Shown piece after piece: positions 18,259 to 26,996 of a stretch of 59,268 nucleotides of DNA. The notes under the pieces were generated by a model. It was not told where the DNA came from. It saw only the letters and a list, made by a program, of their open reading frames with translations, and made no database searches. Each line of letters begins with the position of its first letter. Within the stretch, counting starts at the first letter, position 1. The translations under genes and the position numbers were made by a program. The stretch is from the NCBI GenBank assembly GCA_910578175.1, contig CAJTPF010000009.1, positions 43,790 to 103,057 on the forward strand. Reading direction: 5' to 3'. The DNA comes from an uncultured Lachnospiraceae bacterium. GTDB taxonomy: Bacteria > Bacillota > Clostridia > Lachnospirales > Lachnospiraceae.

Positions 18259-18294
18259 GTGCAAGTCTGGCTGGTAAACAGTCAGACTTTGCAC
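18259..18294 (+). other. Stem-loop between dnaK and dnaJ
   Basis: GTGCAAGTCTGGCTG and CAGTCAGACTTTGCAC pair around a GTAAA loop with one or two bulges. No T run follows, so it is not a classical terminator. In the operon mRNA it could stabilise the dnaK 3' end, mark a processing site, or reduce dnaJ expression. Confidence 0.6.
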
Positions 18295-18330
18295 GTATTA
18301 CATTATATTATTATAGTCAGGGGAATTATT

Positions 18331-19527
18331 ATGGCAGATAAAAGAGATTACTATGAAGTGCTGGGCGTTGACAGGAACGCAGATGATGCAGCGATAAAAA
18401 AAGCCTACCGTATACTCGCAAAAAAGTATCATCCTGATACCAATCCCGGAGATAAAGAGGCTGAGGCAAAATTTAAAGAAGCAAGCGAAGCCTATGCAGT
18501 CTTAAGTGATGCTGAAAAACGACAGAGATATGACCAGTTTGGCCATGCAGCTTTTGAAGGCGGAGCAGGAGGCGGAGCCGGCGGCTTTGATTTTAATTTT
18601 GACGATATGGGAGATATCTTTGGGGATATCTTCGGAGGTATGTTTGGCGGCGGAAGAAGCCGTAGAAATAATAACGGTCCTCAGAGAGGTGCGAATTTAA
18701 GGACCAGTATCCGCGTTACTTTTGAAGAAGCGGCTTTTGGATGTGAAAAAGAAATCGATATCACTTTGAAAGAAGAATGTGCCACCTGTCATGGAAGCGG
18801 TGCAAAAGCCGGAACCACACCGGAAACCTGTCCGAAATGCGGTGGTAAGGGACAGGTGGTCTATACACAACAGTCCCTGTTTGGAATGGTCCGGAATGTA
18901 CAGTCTTGTCCGGATTGTAAAGGAAAAGGCAAGATCGTCAAAGATAAATGTCCGGATTGTTATGGCACCGGTTATAAGAGTGTCAGAAAGAAGATACAAA
19001 TTACGGTTCCGGCCGGAATTGATAACGGACAGAGCATTAAGATCAGAGATAAAGGAGAACCGGGAGTAAACGGTGGTGAGCGCGGGGACCTGCTGGTAGA
19101 AGTTGTGATCTCCCGTCATCCGGTATTTGAACGACAGGATTATACCGTTTACTCAGAGTCGCCGATAACTTTTGCCCAGGCAGCTCTGGGAGGAGATATC
19201 CGTATCAGGACCATTGACGGAGAAGTTCTCTTTAACATAAAACCGGGAACAAAAACCGGTACCAAAGTCAGACTGAGAGGAAAAGGTATCCCGACCCTGA
19301 GAAATAAATCCATCCGGGGTGACCATATCGTAACACTGGTCATACAGGTACCGGAACGGCTGACCAATGAACAGAAAGAAGCGCTGCGGGCTTTTGACGA
19401 TGCCATGGGCGGAAGTCTGAACGTTGGAAAAGAAAACCGCAAGGAAGGAAAAGAGGAGAAGGGCGGTAAAGAAGAAGGAAAAAAGAAAAAGGGGCTGTTT
19501 GATAAAATTAAAGACTCTTTTGATTAG
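18331..19527 (+). CDS. dnaJ: Chaperone DnaJ (Hsp40)
   Basis: 398 residues from ATG 18331 (AGGGGA site). The in-frame extension to 18259 runs through the upstream stem-loop and is not coding. The J domain holds HPD (KKYHPDTNPGD) near residue 33, followed by a Gly/Phe-rich linker, four CxxCxGxG zinc motifs starting at Cys150, 167, 193 and 207, and the C-terminal substrate domains. The tail is unusually Lys/Glu-rich (about 370-390). It delivers clients to DnaK and stimulates its ATPase. Last gene of the operon. Confidence 0.97.
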   Translation: MADKRDYYEVLGVDRNADDAAIKKAYRILAKKYHPDTNPGDKEAEAKFKEASEAYAVLSDAEKRQRYDQFGHAAFEGGAGGGAGGFDFNFDDMGDIFGDIFGGMFGGGRSRRNNNGPQRGANLRTSIRVTFEEAAFGCEKEIDITLKEECATCHGSGAKAGTTPETCPKCGGKGQVVYTQQSLFGMVRNVQSCPDCKGKGKIVKDKCPDCYGTGYKSVRKKIQITVPAGIDNGQSIKIRDKGEPGVNGGERGDLLVEVVISRHPVFERQDYTVYSESPITFAQAALGGDIRIRTIDGEVLFNIKPGTKTGTKVRLRGKGIPTLRNKSIRGDHIVTLVIQVPERLTNEQKEALRAFDDAMGGSLNVGKENRKEGKEEKGGKEEGKKKKGLFDKIKDSFD

Positions 19528-19551
19528 ATTAAAATTGTCTGGAATGTAATA

Positions 19552-19636
19552 TTGGCCAGCGATACGCATCGATTCCCGGCGAAGCCTGTCACAGTGTGGC
19601 AGGTTTTGCCGGGAATTACTGCATCCGGACGGCCAA
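19552..19636. other. Large nested inverted repeat after dnaJ
   Basis: TTGGCC (19552-19557) is matched by GGCCAA (19631-19636). Inside lies the exact pair ATTCCCGGC (19572-19580) and GCCGGGAAT (19608-19616), and inside that CCTGtCAC/GTGgCAGG. The structure is stable but no T run follows the outer arm on either strand. It could be an imperfect terminator, an mRNA end-stabilising structure, or a small dispersed repeat. Confidence 0.6.
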
Positions 19637-19690
19637 TAAATATATAAAATTTGTTATCCCCACAGAATTTCAACAAAACACGTTAAGATA

Positions 19691-19719
19691 TCGACTTTAT
19701 CCCGATTTTATGTTATGAT
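19691..19719 (+). promoter_or_regulatory. Possible promoter of prmA-rsmE-desulfurase-thiI
   Basis: TCGACT (19691-19696), 17 bases, TATGAT (19714-19719). The -35 is imperfect. Placement fits a start about 35 bases before the prmA ribosome site. Confidence 0.45.
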
Positions 19720-19761
19720 ATTGCAAGTGTATTAAATTTCGGATATTAGAGAGGAGCCCCC

Positions 19762-20727
19762 ATGCAGTGGAGAAAATTTACCCTTAACACAACGACGGAA
19801 GCAACGGATTTTGTTATTGGCATGCTGTCGGAAAACGGCATTGACAGTTTTGAGATAGAAGATCGGAAGCCATTATCGGAAGAGGATAAGAATGCCATGT
19901 TCGTGGATATTCTCCCGGCCCCTCAGGATGACGACGGAAGGGCCAGGATTCTATTTTATATGGATTCGGATGTGTCAGAGGAAGAAGTCGGTAGGACACT
20001 TCAGGATATCCGGGCAGGTCTGGAAGAACTGAGGAGTTTTACCGTGGTGGGAGAAGGCAGCATAGAAGAATCCATTACGGAGGATAAAGACTGGGTCAAT
20101 AACTGGAAACAGTTTTTTAAGCCTTTTTCCGTGGATGATATTCTGATCAAACCTACCTGGGAACCGGCTGACAACCCGGAGGATTATAAAATGGTGATCG
20201 AAATAGATCCGGGAACCGCCTTCGGCACCGGACTGCATGAAACCACCCAGCTCTGTATCCGGCAGCTTCGGAAATATATCACGGCGGATTCCAGGCTGCT
20301 GGATATCGGATGCGGCAGCGGGATTTTGACCATTATCGGCAGAAAACTGGGGGCTTCCGAGGCGCTGGGGATTGATATTGATAAGGCAGCAGTAAAGGCT
20401 TCCGCGGAAAATGCCGAAGTGAATCATGTGACGGAACGGATTGCGTTTCTCGAAGGAAATATTCTTGAAGATAAAGAATTACAGGAACGGGCCGGTTATG
20501 ACTGTTATGATATTGTGACGGCGAATATTCTTGCAGATGTGATCATTCCCTTATCCCGGATCGTGGCGCCTCATCTGAAGGTGGGCGGCTTATTTATTAC
20601 ATCCGGAATCATTGATACCAGGGAAGCAGATGTGGTGGCTGCGATTCGTGAAAATCCAATGTTGGAACTGAAAGAGATTACCAGACAGAAGGACTGGGTA
20701 AACGTAACGGCAGTCAGAGTCCGGTAG
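19762..20727 (+). CDS. prmA: Ribosomal protein L11 methyltransferase
   Basis: 321 residues, full length. An N-terminal substrate-recognition domain (about 1-110) is followed by a class I SAM methyltransferase domain with the family signatures DPGTAFGTGLHETT, LLDIGCGSGIL (SAM loop), GIDID (ribose contact) and TANILADV. It trimethylates L11. The dnaK-dnaJ-prmA-rsmE order is the common arrangement in Bacillota. ATG with GAGAGGAG upstream; rsmE follows 53 bases later. Confidence 0.96.
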   Translation: MQWRKFTLNTTTEATDFVIGMLSENGIDSFEIEDRKPLSEEDKNAMFVDILPAPQDDDGRARILFYMDSDVSEEEVGRTLQDIRAGLEELRSFTVVGEGSIEESITEDKDWVNNWKQFFKPFSVDDILIKPTWEPADNPEDYKMVIEIDPGTAFGTGLHETTQLCIRQLRKYITADSRLLDIGCGSGILTIIGRKLGASEALGIDIDKAAVKASAENAEVNHVTERIAFLEGNILEDKELQERAGYDCYDIVTANILADVIIPLSRIVAPHLKVGGLFITSGIIDTREADVVAAIRENPMLELKEITRQKDWVNVTAVRVR

Positions 20728-20780
20728 CATATGTAAGATCATAAGGAAAATTCATAAAATTGCCAGAAATGAGGAATACC

Positions 20781-21557
20781 ATGCATCATTTTTTTGTTGA
20801 TCCTTCCCAGGTGAACGAAGCGGAGAAAGAAATCGTAATCCGGGGCGGCGATGTAAATCATATTCGGAATGTACTGAGAATGAAAGTGTCAGAGGACATG
20901 CTGGTCAGCGACGGACAGGGACATGATTACATGTGCCGGATAACATCGTTGGAAAAAGATGGTACGGTTCTTGCGGAGATTACGGAGACCCCCTTTGAAG
21001 GAACTGAACTTTGCACAAAAATATATTTATTTCAGGGACTTCCCAAGAGCGACAAGATGGAGCTGATCATCCAGAAGGCGGTGGAACTGGGTGTGTATCA
21101 GATAGTTCCCGTTTCTACCAGACGTTCCGTGGTGAAACTGGATGAGAAGAAAGCAGCGGCAAAGATAAAACGCTGGAACGGAATTGCAGAGAGCGCTGCA
21201 AAACAGTCCCGACGGGGAATCATTCCCGAAGTTACCGGTGTAATGACGTTTAAACAGGCGGTAGCTTATGCGGAAAATATGGAATGGAACCTGATTCCTT
21301 ATGAAAATTTTAAAGATATGAAGAGTACCGGGGATATCATTGAAAAAATCTGTGACAGCAGTCAGAACGGAAGCATTGGAATCTTTATCGGTCCGGAAGG
21401 CGGTTTTGATGAGGCGGAGGTCAATTATGCAGGAGAACATGGAATCCATCCGGTTTCCCTGGGACGACGGATACTGCGGACAGAGACGGCAGGATTAATG
21501 CTGTTATCCGTTATCATGTATCATCTGGAAAACGGACGGAACAATGAAACCGTATAG
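20781..21557 (+). CDS. rsmE: 16S rRNA (uracil-1498-N3)-methyltransferase
   Basis: 258 residues from ATG 20781, chosen because GAGGA lies six bases before it; a TTG at 20760 and ATG at 20769 in the same frame lack a ribosome site. It has an N-terminal PUA-like domain (HHFFVDPSQ, GGDVNHIRNVLRMK) and a SPOUT knot with IGPEGGFDEAEV and LGRRILRTETA, the RsmE signatures. It methylates U1498 of 16S rRNA. Downstream gap to the desulfurase is 13 bases, so they are in one operon. Confidence 0.95.
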   Translation: MHHFFVDPSQVNEAEKEIVIRGGDVNHIRNVLRMKVSEDMLVSDGQGHDYMCRITSLEKDGTVLAEITETPFEGTELCTKIYLFQGLPKSDKMELIIQKAVELGVYQIVPVSTRRSVVKLDEKKAAAKIKRWNGIAESAAKQSRRGIIPEVTGVMTFKQAVAYAENMEWNLIPYENFKDMKSTGDIIEKICDSSQNGSIGIFIGPEGGFDEAEVNYAGEHGIHPVSLGRRILRTETAGLMLLSVIMYHLENGRNNETV

Positions 21558-21570
21558 AATGAGGTAATCA

Positions 21571-22734
21571 ATGGAAGCTTATTTAGACAATTCTGCAACA
21601 ACAAAAGTATTTGAAAATGTAAAAGATATCATGGTGGAAATCATGACGGAGGATTATGGAAATCCCTCTTCCATGCATATGCGGGGGGTTGAGGCGGAAC
21701 GGTATATCAGACGGTCGGCAGAAATGATCGCAGAGATTCTGAAGGTGGAAGAAAAAGAGATAATCTTTACTTCCGGCGGAACGGAATCCAATAATCTTGC
21801 CATTCTCGGAGCGGCAATGGCAAACCGGCGGGCCGGGATGCATATCATTACCACGGCCGTGGAGCATGCGTCAGTACATAGTTCCATGGAATATCTGAAA
21901 GAGCAGGGATTTCGGGTAACCAGTCTGGGAGTGGATGCGTCTGGGGTTATATCTTTGGATGAGCTGGAGCATGCCATTTGTGAGGATACCATACTGATAT
22001 CCGTTATGTATGTAAATAACGAAATCGGTTCGGTCATGCCTATTGACGGCATTGCCGAGATCATCCGGCGGAAAAAGCCGGACATTCTGTTTCATGTGGA
22101 TGCCATTCAGGCTTTTGGAAAATTTGAAATCTATCCGAAAAGACAGCATATTGATTTATTGTCGGTGAGTGGTCATAAGATACATGGTCCCAAAGGGACC
22201 GGATTTTTATATATCAGGGATAAATGCAGGATCAGGCCGCTTCTGTTGGGTGGCGGCCAGCAGAGAGGACTGCGTTCCGGTACGGAAAACGTTCCGGGAA
22301 TCGCCGGGCTGGGCGTGGCAGCAAAGGAAATATATGAGAATCTGCCAGAAAAAAGAGCCGGACTGCAGGAATTAAAGGATCATCTTATTGAAAAGCTGCA
22401 GCAGATAGAAAATGTTAAAATAAACAGCCAGGGGGGAACCGGTTCAGCGCCCCATATTGTAAATGCCAGCTTTCTGGGAATCCGCAGCGAAGTATTATTA
22501 CATGCATTAGAAGAAAAGAATATATTTGTATCTTCCGGTTCTGCCTGTTCCAGCAATAAACAGAAACAGACGGTAAGCGCCACGCTGAAGGGAATCGGAT
22601 TGAGCATTGAAGAAGCAGAGTCTGCGCTCCGTTTTAGCTTTAGTATTTTTACGACCAGAGAAGAAATAGATTACACGCTGGATGTGATCCGGGAACTGCT
22701 TCCGAAACTCAGACTTTATATCAGAAAAAAATAG
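21571..22734 (+). CDS. Cysteine desulfurase (NifS/IscS-like)
   Basis: 387 residues, fold type I PLP enzyme. LDNSATTK opens the protein; the PLP lysine is Lys203 in SGHKIHGPKG, and the persulfide-carrying Cys326 lies in SSGSACSS. It removes sulfur from cysteine. It sits directly before thiI in an apparent operon, the same layout as the dedicated NifZ-ThiI pair of Bacillus, so its likely acceptor is ThiI for 4-thiouridine in tRNA (inference). No Fe-S scaffold gene is next to it, which argues against an isc-type role. Confidence 0.92.
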   Translation: MEAYLDNSATTKVFENVKDIMVEIMTEDYGNPSSMHMRGVEAERYIRRSAEMIAEILKVEEKEIIFTSGGTESNNLAILGAAMANRRAGMHIITTAVEHASVHSSMEYLKEQGFRVTSLGVDASGVISLDELEHAICEDTILISVMYVNNEIGSVMPIDGIAEIIRRKKPDILFHVDAIQAFGKFEIYPKRQHIDLLSVSGHKIHGPKGTGFLYIRDKCRIRPLLLGGGQQRGLRSGTENVPGIAGLGVAAKEIYENLPEKRAGLQELKDHLIEKLQQIENVKINSQGGTGSAPHIVNASFLGIRSEVLLHALEEKNIFVSSGSACSSNKQKQTVSATLKGIGLSIEEAESALRFSFSIFTTREEIDYTLDVIRELLPKLRLYIRKK

Positions 22735-22780
22735 TGATCCGATTGACCTGCGGATGTGATCGAAAATGGAGGAATGTAAG

Positions 22781-23959
22781 ATGTTTAAAGCATTTTTATT
22801 AAAATATGCGGAGATTGGTGTTAAGGGAAAAAACAGGTATCTGTTTGAGAATGCCCTGGTCCGGCAGATCGAATCCGCACTGTGTAAAGTGGACGGAACC
22901 TTTGGGGTCTCCAAGGTATCCGGCAGGATCTATGTGACGGCAGAAAGTGCTTTTGATTATGATGAGGTGATAGCTGCATTGACAAAGATATTTGGTCTGG
23001 TGGGAATCTGTCCGTTACTGCAGATTGAAGATAATGGATTTGATGATCTGGCGGAGCAGGTAATAAAATATCTGGATAATATGTATTCGGATAAAAATCT
23101 GACCTTTAAAGTGAACGCCAGAAGAGCCAGAAAAAATTATCCGCTGACTTCTACGGAAATCAATATGGAACTGGGCAGCAGGATTTTGGAGGCTTATCCT
23201 GAAATGAGCGTAGACGTCCACAAACCGGATAAATTAATCAGTGTTGAAATACGGGAAAAGATTAATATCTATTCGGAAACGATAAAGGGAGCAGGAGGGA
23301 TGCCTGTGGGGACGGCAGGGAAAGCCATGTTGCTGCTGTCCGGAGGGATTGACAGTCCGGTTGCAGGATATATGGTCTCCAGGCGCGGAGTGACGCTGGA
23401 AGCCACTTATTTTCATGCACCGCCATATACCAGCGAGCGGGCAAAGCAGAAGGTCGTGGATCTGGCAAAAAAAGTAGCGAAATATTCCGGTCCCATTAAA
23501 TTAAATGTAGTGAATTTTACGGATGCACAGTTGTTTATCTATGACAAATGCCCCCATGATGAACTGACGATCATCATGCGCAGATATATGATGCGGATAG
23601 CCCAGCATTTTGCAGAGGAGTCCGGCTGTCTGGGACTGATCACCGGAGAGAGTATCGGGCAGGTGGCCAGCCAGACCATGCAGAGTTTAAATACTACCAA
23701 CGAAGTATGTACCATGCCGGTATACAGGCCGGTCATAGCTTTTGACAAACAGGATATTGTAGATATCGCGGTTCAGATCGATACCTATGAAACATCGATT
23801 TTGCCTTATGAAGACTGCTGTACCATCTTTGTTGCAAAACATCCGGTTACAAAGCCGAATCTGAAATATATAAAAAATTCGGAAGAAAAGCTGGGGGAAG
23901 AGATGGAGGAACTGGTACGGAAAGCCATTGAAACAGTGGAAGTGATCTGGTGTGAATAA
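22781..23959 (+). CDS. thiI: tRNA 4-thiouridine sulfurtransferase ThiI, without rhodanese domain
   Basis: 392 residues from ATG 22781 (GGAGGAATGTAAG upstream; the earlier in-frame ATG 22766 overlaps that site). An N-terminal ferredoxin-like and THUMP region (about 1-165) is followed by a PP-loop ATPase with SGGIDSPVAGYM. The rhodanese domain of the enterobacterial protein is absent, as in Bacillus, where the paired desulfurase supplies sulfur directly. It forms s4U8 in tRNA. Confidence 0.95.
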   Translation: MFKAFLLKYAEIGVKGKNRYLFENALVRQIESALCKVDGTFGVSKVSGRIYVTAESAFDYDEVIAALTKIFGLVGICPLLQIEDNGFDDLAEQVIKYLDNMYSDKNLTFKVNARRARKNYPLTSTEINMELGSRILEAYPEMSVDVHKPDKLISVEIREKINIYSETIKGAGGMPVGTAGKAMLLLSGGIDSPVAGYMVSRRGVTLEATYFHAPPYTSERAKQKVVDLAKKVAKYSGPIKLNVVNFTDAQLFIYDKCPHDELTIIMRRYMMRIAQHFAEESGCLGLITGESIGQVASQTMQSLNTTNEVCTMPVYRPVIAFDKQDIVDIAVQIDTYETSILPYEDCCTIFVAKHPVTKPNLKYIKNSEEKLGEEMEELVRKAIETVEVIWCE

Positions 23960-23990
23960 ATAACGAAATGATGGGATCGATCCGGAATGG

Positions 23991-24031
23991 AAAAATAAAA
24001 AGCTGCGGTGTGTATGAAACCACACCACAGC
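23991..24031 (-). terminator. Intrinsic terminator of the HPr-like gene
   Basis: On the minus strand the stem GCTGTGGTGTG/CACACCGCAGC (24002-24031, one mismatch) is followed by TTTTTATTTTT. On the plus strand no T run follows, so it mainly serves the minus-strand gene, while the hairpin may also protect the thiI mRNA end. Confidence 0.75.
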
Positions 24032-24083
24032 AGTTATGTACATTTGTATTTGATCGTTGGAATCATAAACCATGCATTATGGT

Positions 24084-24317
24084 TTAGGCTACAATATAAG
24101 GCTTTAATGTTTCCAGAATAGAATCAATGTTATCTTCTGCATGGATATTTAAGTCAATATCCTTGGAAAGGTCTAAACTGAAAATTCCCATGATTGACTT
24201 TGCATCGATAACATATCTTCCTGAAACTAAATCAAAATCAGAATCAAACTTTGTGATATCATTTACAAATGCCTTAACCTTGTCAATTGAATTTAAACAA
24301 ATCTTCACTGTTTTCAT
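24084..24317 (-). CDS. HPr-like protein lacking the phosphorylatable histidine (Crh-like)
   Basis: 77 residues with the HPr pattern: FVNDITKFDSDFDL, then DAKSIMGIFSL, then a final amphipathic helix. Ser41 in AKSIMG corresponds to Ser46 of HPr, the site of HPr kinase. The active-site histidine region (GLHARPA in HPr) is reduced to LNSIDKVKAF with no histidine, so it cannot carry phosphate in the sugar phosphotransferase system. Crh of Bacillus, a catabolite-repression cofactor with Gln in place of His15, is the known parallel. A regulatory role is inferred. Single gene with consensus promoter, AGGAGG site and its own terminator. Confidence 0.8.
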   Translation of the reverse strand: MKTVKICLNSIDKVKAFVNDITKFDSDFDLVSGRYVIDAKSIMGIFSLDLSKDIDLNIHAEDNIDSILETLKPYIVA

Positions 24318-24390
24318 AAAAATACCTCCTGATTATAAGTCAATGCTTATGTTATAAATAGTGGTAACACTCAAACCCACTAACAACTAT

Positions 24391-24419
24391 ATACTACATT
24401 TTATGAGAGCAAAAGTCAA
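24391..24419 (-). promoter_or_regulatory. Promoter of the HPr-like gene
   Basis: Minus strand: TTGACT, 17 bases, TAGTAT. It gives a leader of about 65 bases ending in AGGAGG. Confidence 0.65.
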
Positions 24420-24467
24420 CTACAATTTATTTATAAGAAAAATAAAGTCGGAAATGAGGAATTAATT

Positions 24468-25805
24468 TTGAGGAAAAAAGTCGCATTGCATAATCTGGGC
24501 TGCAAGGTAAATGCATATGAAACAGAAGCAATGGCAGAGTTGCTGAAGAACCGGGGATATGAAATCGTACCGTTTGGAGCAGAGGCAGATATTTATATCA
24601 TCAATACATGTACGGTTACGAATATCGCAGACCGGAAATCCAGACAGATGCTGCACAAGGCAAAGAAAAGGAATCCGGATGCGGTTATCGTGGCAGCAGG
24701 CTGTTATGTCCAGGCGGCGGAACGGGAACTGGTACAGGACGATTCTGTGGATATTATCGTGGGAAACAACCGGAAAAAAGAGATTGCAGATATTATTGAA
24801 GATTATCTGGAACGTATGGAAGAAGAAAGAAATATATCAAAAAAGAAGGGAATCCATGTGGAAGAGAACGGGATTCTTACGGATTATGAATATCTGACTA
24901 TTGACAGTATGGAGGAGCATACGAGGGCTTATATGAAAATTCAGGATGGTTGTAATCAGTTCTGTACATACTGTATCATACCCTATGCCAGAGGACGGGT
25001 TCGGAGCAGAAAACTCCCGGATATCATGGAGGAAGCAGAACGTCTGGCGTCTTCCGGTTATCAGGAAGTGGTACTGACGGGGATACATCTGAGTTCTTAT
25101 GGTGTGGATTTTAAAGATGAAAAGATATCACTGGTTCATGTACTCCGGGAGATCGGAAACCATCCGGGTATCAAGAGAATCCGTCTCGGTTCCCTGGAAC
25201 CCGGGATCATAACCGATGAATTTATGCAGGAAGTCGTTAAAATCCCGTCGTTTTGTCCGCAGTTTCATCTGTCGCTGCAGAGCGGCTGCGATAAAACGCT
25301 GGAGAGGATGAATAGAAAGTATACATCCGGTGAATACTTAAACCGATGCGAATGTATACGAAAGTATTATCCGGATGCTGCCATTACCACTGATGTGATC
25401 GTAGGATTTCCAGGAGAAACGGAAGAAGAGTTTGCGGAAACCAGACAGTTTTTAGAACGGGTGAAGTTTTCCAAGATTCATGTGTTTAAGTACTCCAGGC
25501 GGGAAGGCACGAAAGCAGCCGGGATGGAACATCAGGTTGCCGATTCGGTAAAAGCGGCCCGAAGCGATGAGTTGACGGCGCTGGAAGAACAAATGCGGGC
25601 AGAATACCTGGAAAGACTTACAGGTACGGAACAGGAAGTTTTGTTCGAAGAATCCGTAAGAATCGGGGAGCAGGAATATTTTATTGGCCATACAAAAGAA
25701 TATGTGAAAACTGCAGTTTTGACGGATCAGGATCTGACAAATAAGATCCTTACAGTAAAAATAAAGAATTTATTAAATACAGAAATAGTACTTGCCGAAT
25801 TTTAG
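24468..25805 (+). CDS. mtaB: tRNA t6A37 methylthiotransferase MtaB
   Basis: 445 residues. An N-terminal UPF0004 domain has the cluster cysteines (LGCKVN, INTCTVT, AAGCYVQ), a radical SAM domain has CxxxCxxC at Cys162, 166 and 169 (CNQFCTYC), and a TRAM domain ends the protein. It adds a methylthio group to t6A37 of ANN-reading tRNAs. The sequence LGCKVNAYE and the IPYARGRVRSR stretch separate MtaB from MiaB and RimO. The start is TTG with TGAGGAA eight bases upstream. Confidence 0.94.
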   Translation: MRKKVALHNLGCKVNAYETEAMAELLKNRGYEIVPFGAEADIYIINTCTVTNIADRKSRQMLHKAKKRNPDAVIVAAGCYVQAAERELVQDDSVDIIVGNNRKKEIADIIEDYLERMEEERNISKKKGIHVEENGILTDYEYLTIDSMEEHTRAYMKIQDGCNQFCTYCIIPYARGRVRSRKLPDIMEEAERLASSGYQEVVLTGIHLSSYGVDFKDEKISLVHVLREIGNHPGIKRIRLGSLEPGIITDEFMQEVVKIPSFCPQFHLSLQSGCDKTLERMNRKYTSGEYLNRCECIRKYYPDAAITTDVIVGFPGETEEEFAETRQFLERVKFSKIHVFKYSRREGTKAAGMEHQVADSVKAARSDELTALEEQMRAEYLERLTGTEQEVLFEESVRIGEQEYFIGHTKEYVKTAVLTDQDLTNKILTVKIKNLLNTEIVLAEF

Positions 25806-25861
25806 TTTTTATATTAGAATAGATAAAGATATTTAGTGGACGTGGCAATTTGGAGGATAAA

Positions 25862-26128
25862 ATGAACAATAACAACCTGAGTAATACACAATATTTTAAA
25901 GCACCTTCTGAAACGGCCCTTGAAGTTGATCAGATTCTGGAACGTGTTTACAGAGCCCTTGTGGAAAAGGGATATAATCCGGTGAACCAGATTGTGGGAT
26001 ATATTATGTCCGGAGACCCGACTTACATAACCAGTCATAATAATGCCAGAAGTCTTATAATGAAAGTAGAACGTGATGAACTGATTGAAGAAGCACTGAC
26101 CTATTATATAAATAATAAGCTGAAGTAG
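25862..26128 (+). CDS. ireB: IreB family regulatory phosphoprotein (UPF0297)
   Basis: 88 residues from ATG 25862, which follows GGAGGATAAA; the in-frame TTG 25850 overlaps that site. TQYFKAP, VYRALVEKGYNPVNQIVGYIMSGDPTYITSHNNAR is the strongly conserved family core, with threonines that are phosphorylated by the Ser/Thr kinase IreK in Enterococcus. Its job there is in cell-wall stress and cephalosporin resistance. Only two bases separate it from ruvX. Confidence 0.95.
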   Translation: MNNNNLSNTQYFKAPSETALEVDQILERVYRALVEKGYNPVNQIVGYIMSGDPTYITSHNNARSLIMKVERDELIEEALTYYINNKLK

Positions 26129-26130
26129 TT

Positions 26131-26571
26131 ATGAGAGTGATGGGACTGGATTTCGGCTCCAGGACAGTTGGGGTAGCGGTATCGGATCCGCTGCATATCA
26201 CTGCCCAGGGGCTGGAGATCATAAGAAGAGAACAGGAGAACAAGCTGCGCCGTACCCTTGCCAGGATTGAAGAACTGGTTCGGGAGTATGAAATAGAAGA
26301 GATCGTGCTTGGATATCCGAAGAATATGAATAATACCGTAGGAGAACGTGGAGAAAAAACCGAAGAATTTAAGCAGATGGTAGAACGGCGCACCGGTCTG
26401 CCGGTTGTTTTATGGGATGAACGGCTCACTACGGTGGCTGCCGACCGGGCGATGATGGAGGCCGGCATACGGAGAGAAAACCGGAAAAAATACGTGGATC
26501 AGATTGCTGCGTCATTTATCCTGCAGGGATATCTGGATGCATGTAAGAACAGAGAGGAACGGGAAGGATAG
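26131..26571 (+). CDS. ruvX: Holliday junction resolvase-like / pre-16S rRNA nuclease RuvX (YqgF)
   Basis: 146 residues with an RNase H-like fold: GLDFGSRTVGVAVSDP at the N-terminus (first catalytic Asp), EEIVLGYPKNMN, and DERLTTVAA plus the C-terminal DQIAASFILQGYLD with the other acidic residues. It is proposed to trim 16S rRNA precursor ends and resolve junctions. It is translationally linked to ireB. Confidence 0.95.
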   Translation: MRVMGLDFGSRTVGVAVSDPLHITAQGLEIIRREQENKLRRTLARIEELVREYEIEEIVLGYPKNMNNTVGERGEKTEEFKQMVERRTGLPVVLWDERLTTVAADRAMMEAGIRRENRKKYVDQIAASFILQGYLDACKNREEREG

Positions 26572-26628
26572 GACAGCAGAGGCAGACTGGAACATATATT
26601 AAACAGAATTAAGAAAAGAGGATCGGAT

Positions 26629-26898
26629 TTGGAGGATAAGATTAAATTTCTCGATGTGGAAACAGGAGAAGAGATAGATTTTTATATCATTGAAGAAACA
26701 AGGATAAATAATATCAATTATCTTTTGGTGGCAGAAGACAACGACGACACCGAAGAAGCAGCCGCCTATATATTAAAGGACCTGTCTTCGGCTGAAGAGA
26801 CGGAAGCCAGGTATGAGATGGTAGAAAATGATGATGAAATAGAGTACGTGTCAAAAATATTTGGTGAATTACTTGACGATGTAGAATTGGAACGCTAA
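26629..26898 (+). CDS. DUF1292 protein (YrzB-like)
   Basis: 89 residues, very acidic, with the family pattern DVETGEEIDFYIIEE, INNINYLLVAED and AYILKDL. Function is unknown. Placement after ireB-ruvX is the standard Bacillota order (yrzL-yrrK-yrzB). The start is TTG, preceded by GAGGATCGG. A weak hairpin follows. Confidence 0.9.
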   Translation: MEDKIKFLDVETGEEIDFYIIEETRINNINYLLVAEDNDDTEEAAAYILKDLSSAEETEARYEMVENDDEIEYVSKIFGELLDDVELER

Positions 26899-26900
26899 AC

Positions 26901-26926
26901 AGGGAACCGGTATTCATGGGTTCCTT
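26901..26926 (+). terminator. Weak terminator-like hairpin after the DUF1292 gene
   Basis: AGGGAACC and GGTTCCTT pair around a ten-base loop, followed only by a loose T-rich stretch. It may partly separate the ireB block from the RNase J gene. Confidence 0.4.
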
Positions 26927-26996
26927 ATACTTTTGTGTGGAAAAAGATATTAAATGTGAAAATATAACAGAATATATATAAAATGGAGGCAGAATT

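Noticed and set aside
18259..18330. Longer DnaJ from GTG 18259
   Set aside because: It would run through a stem-loop and put 24 extra residues before the invariant J-domain start.
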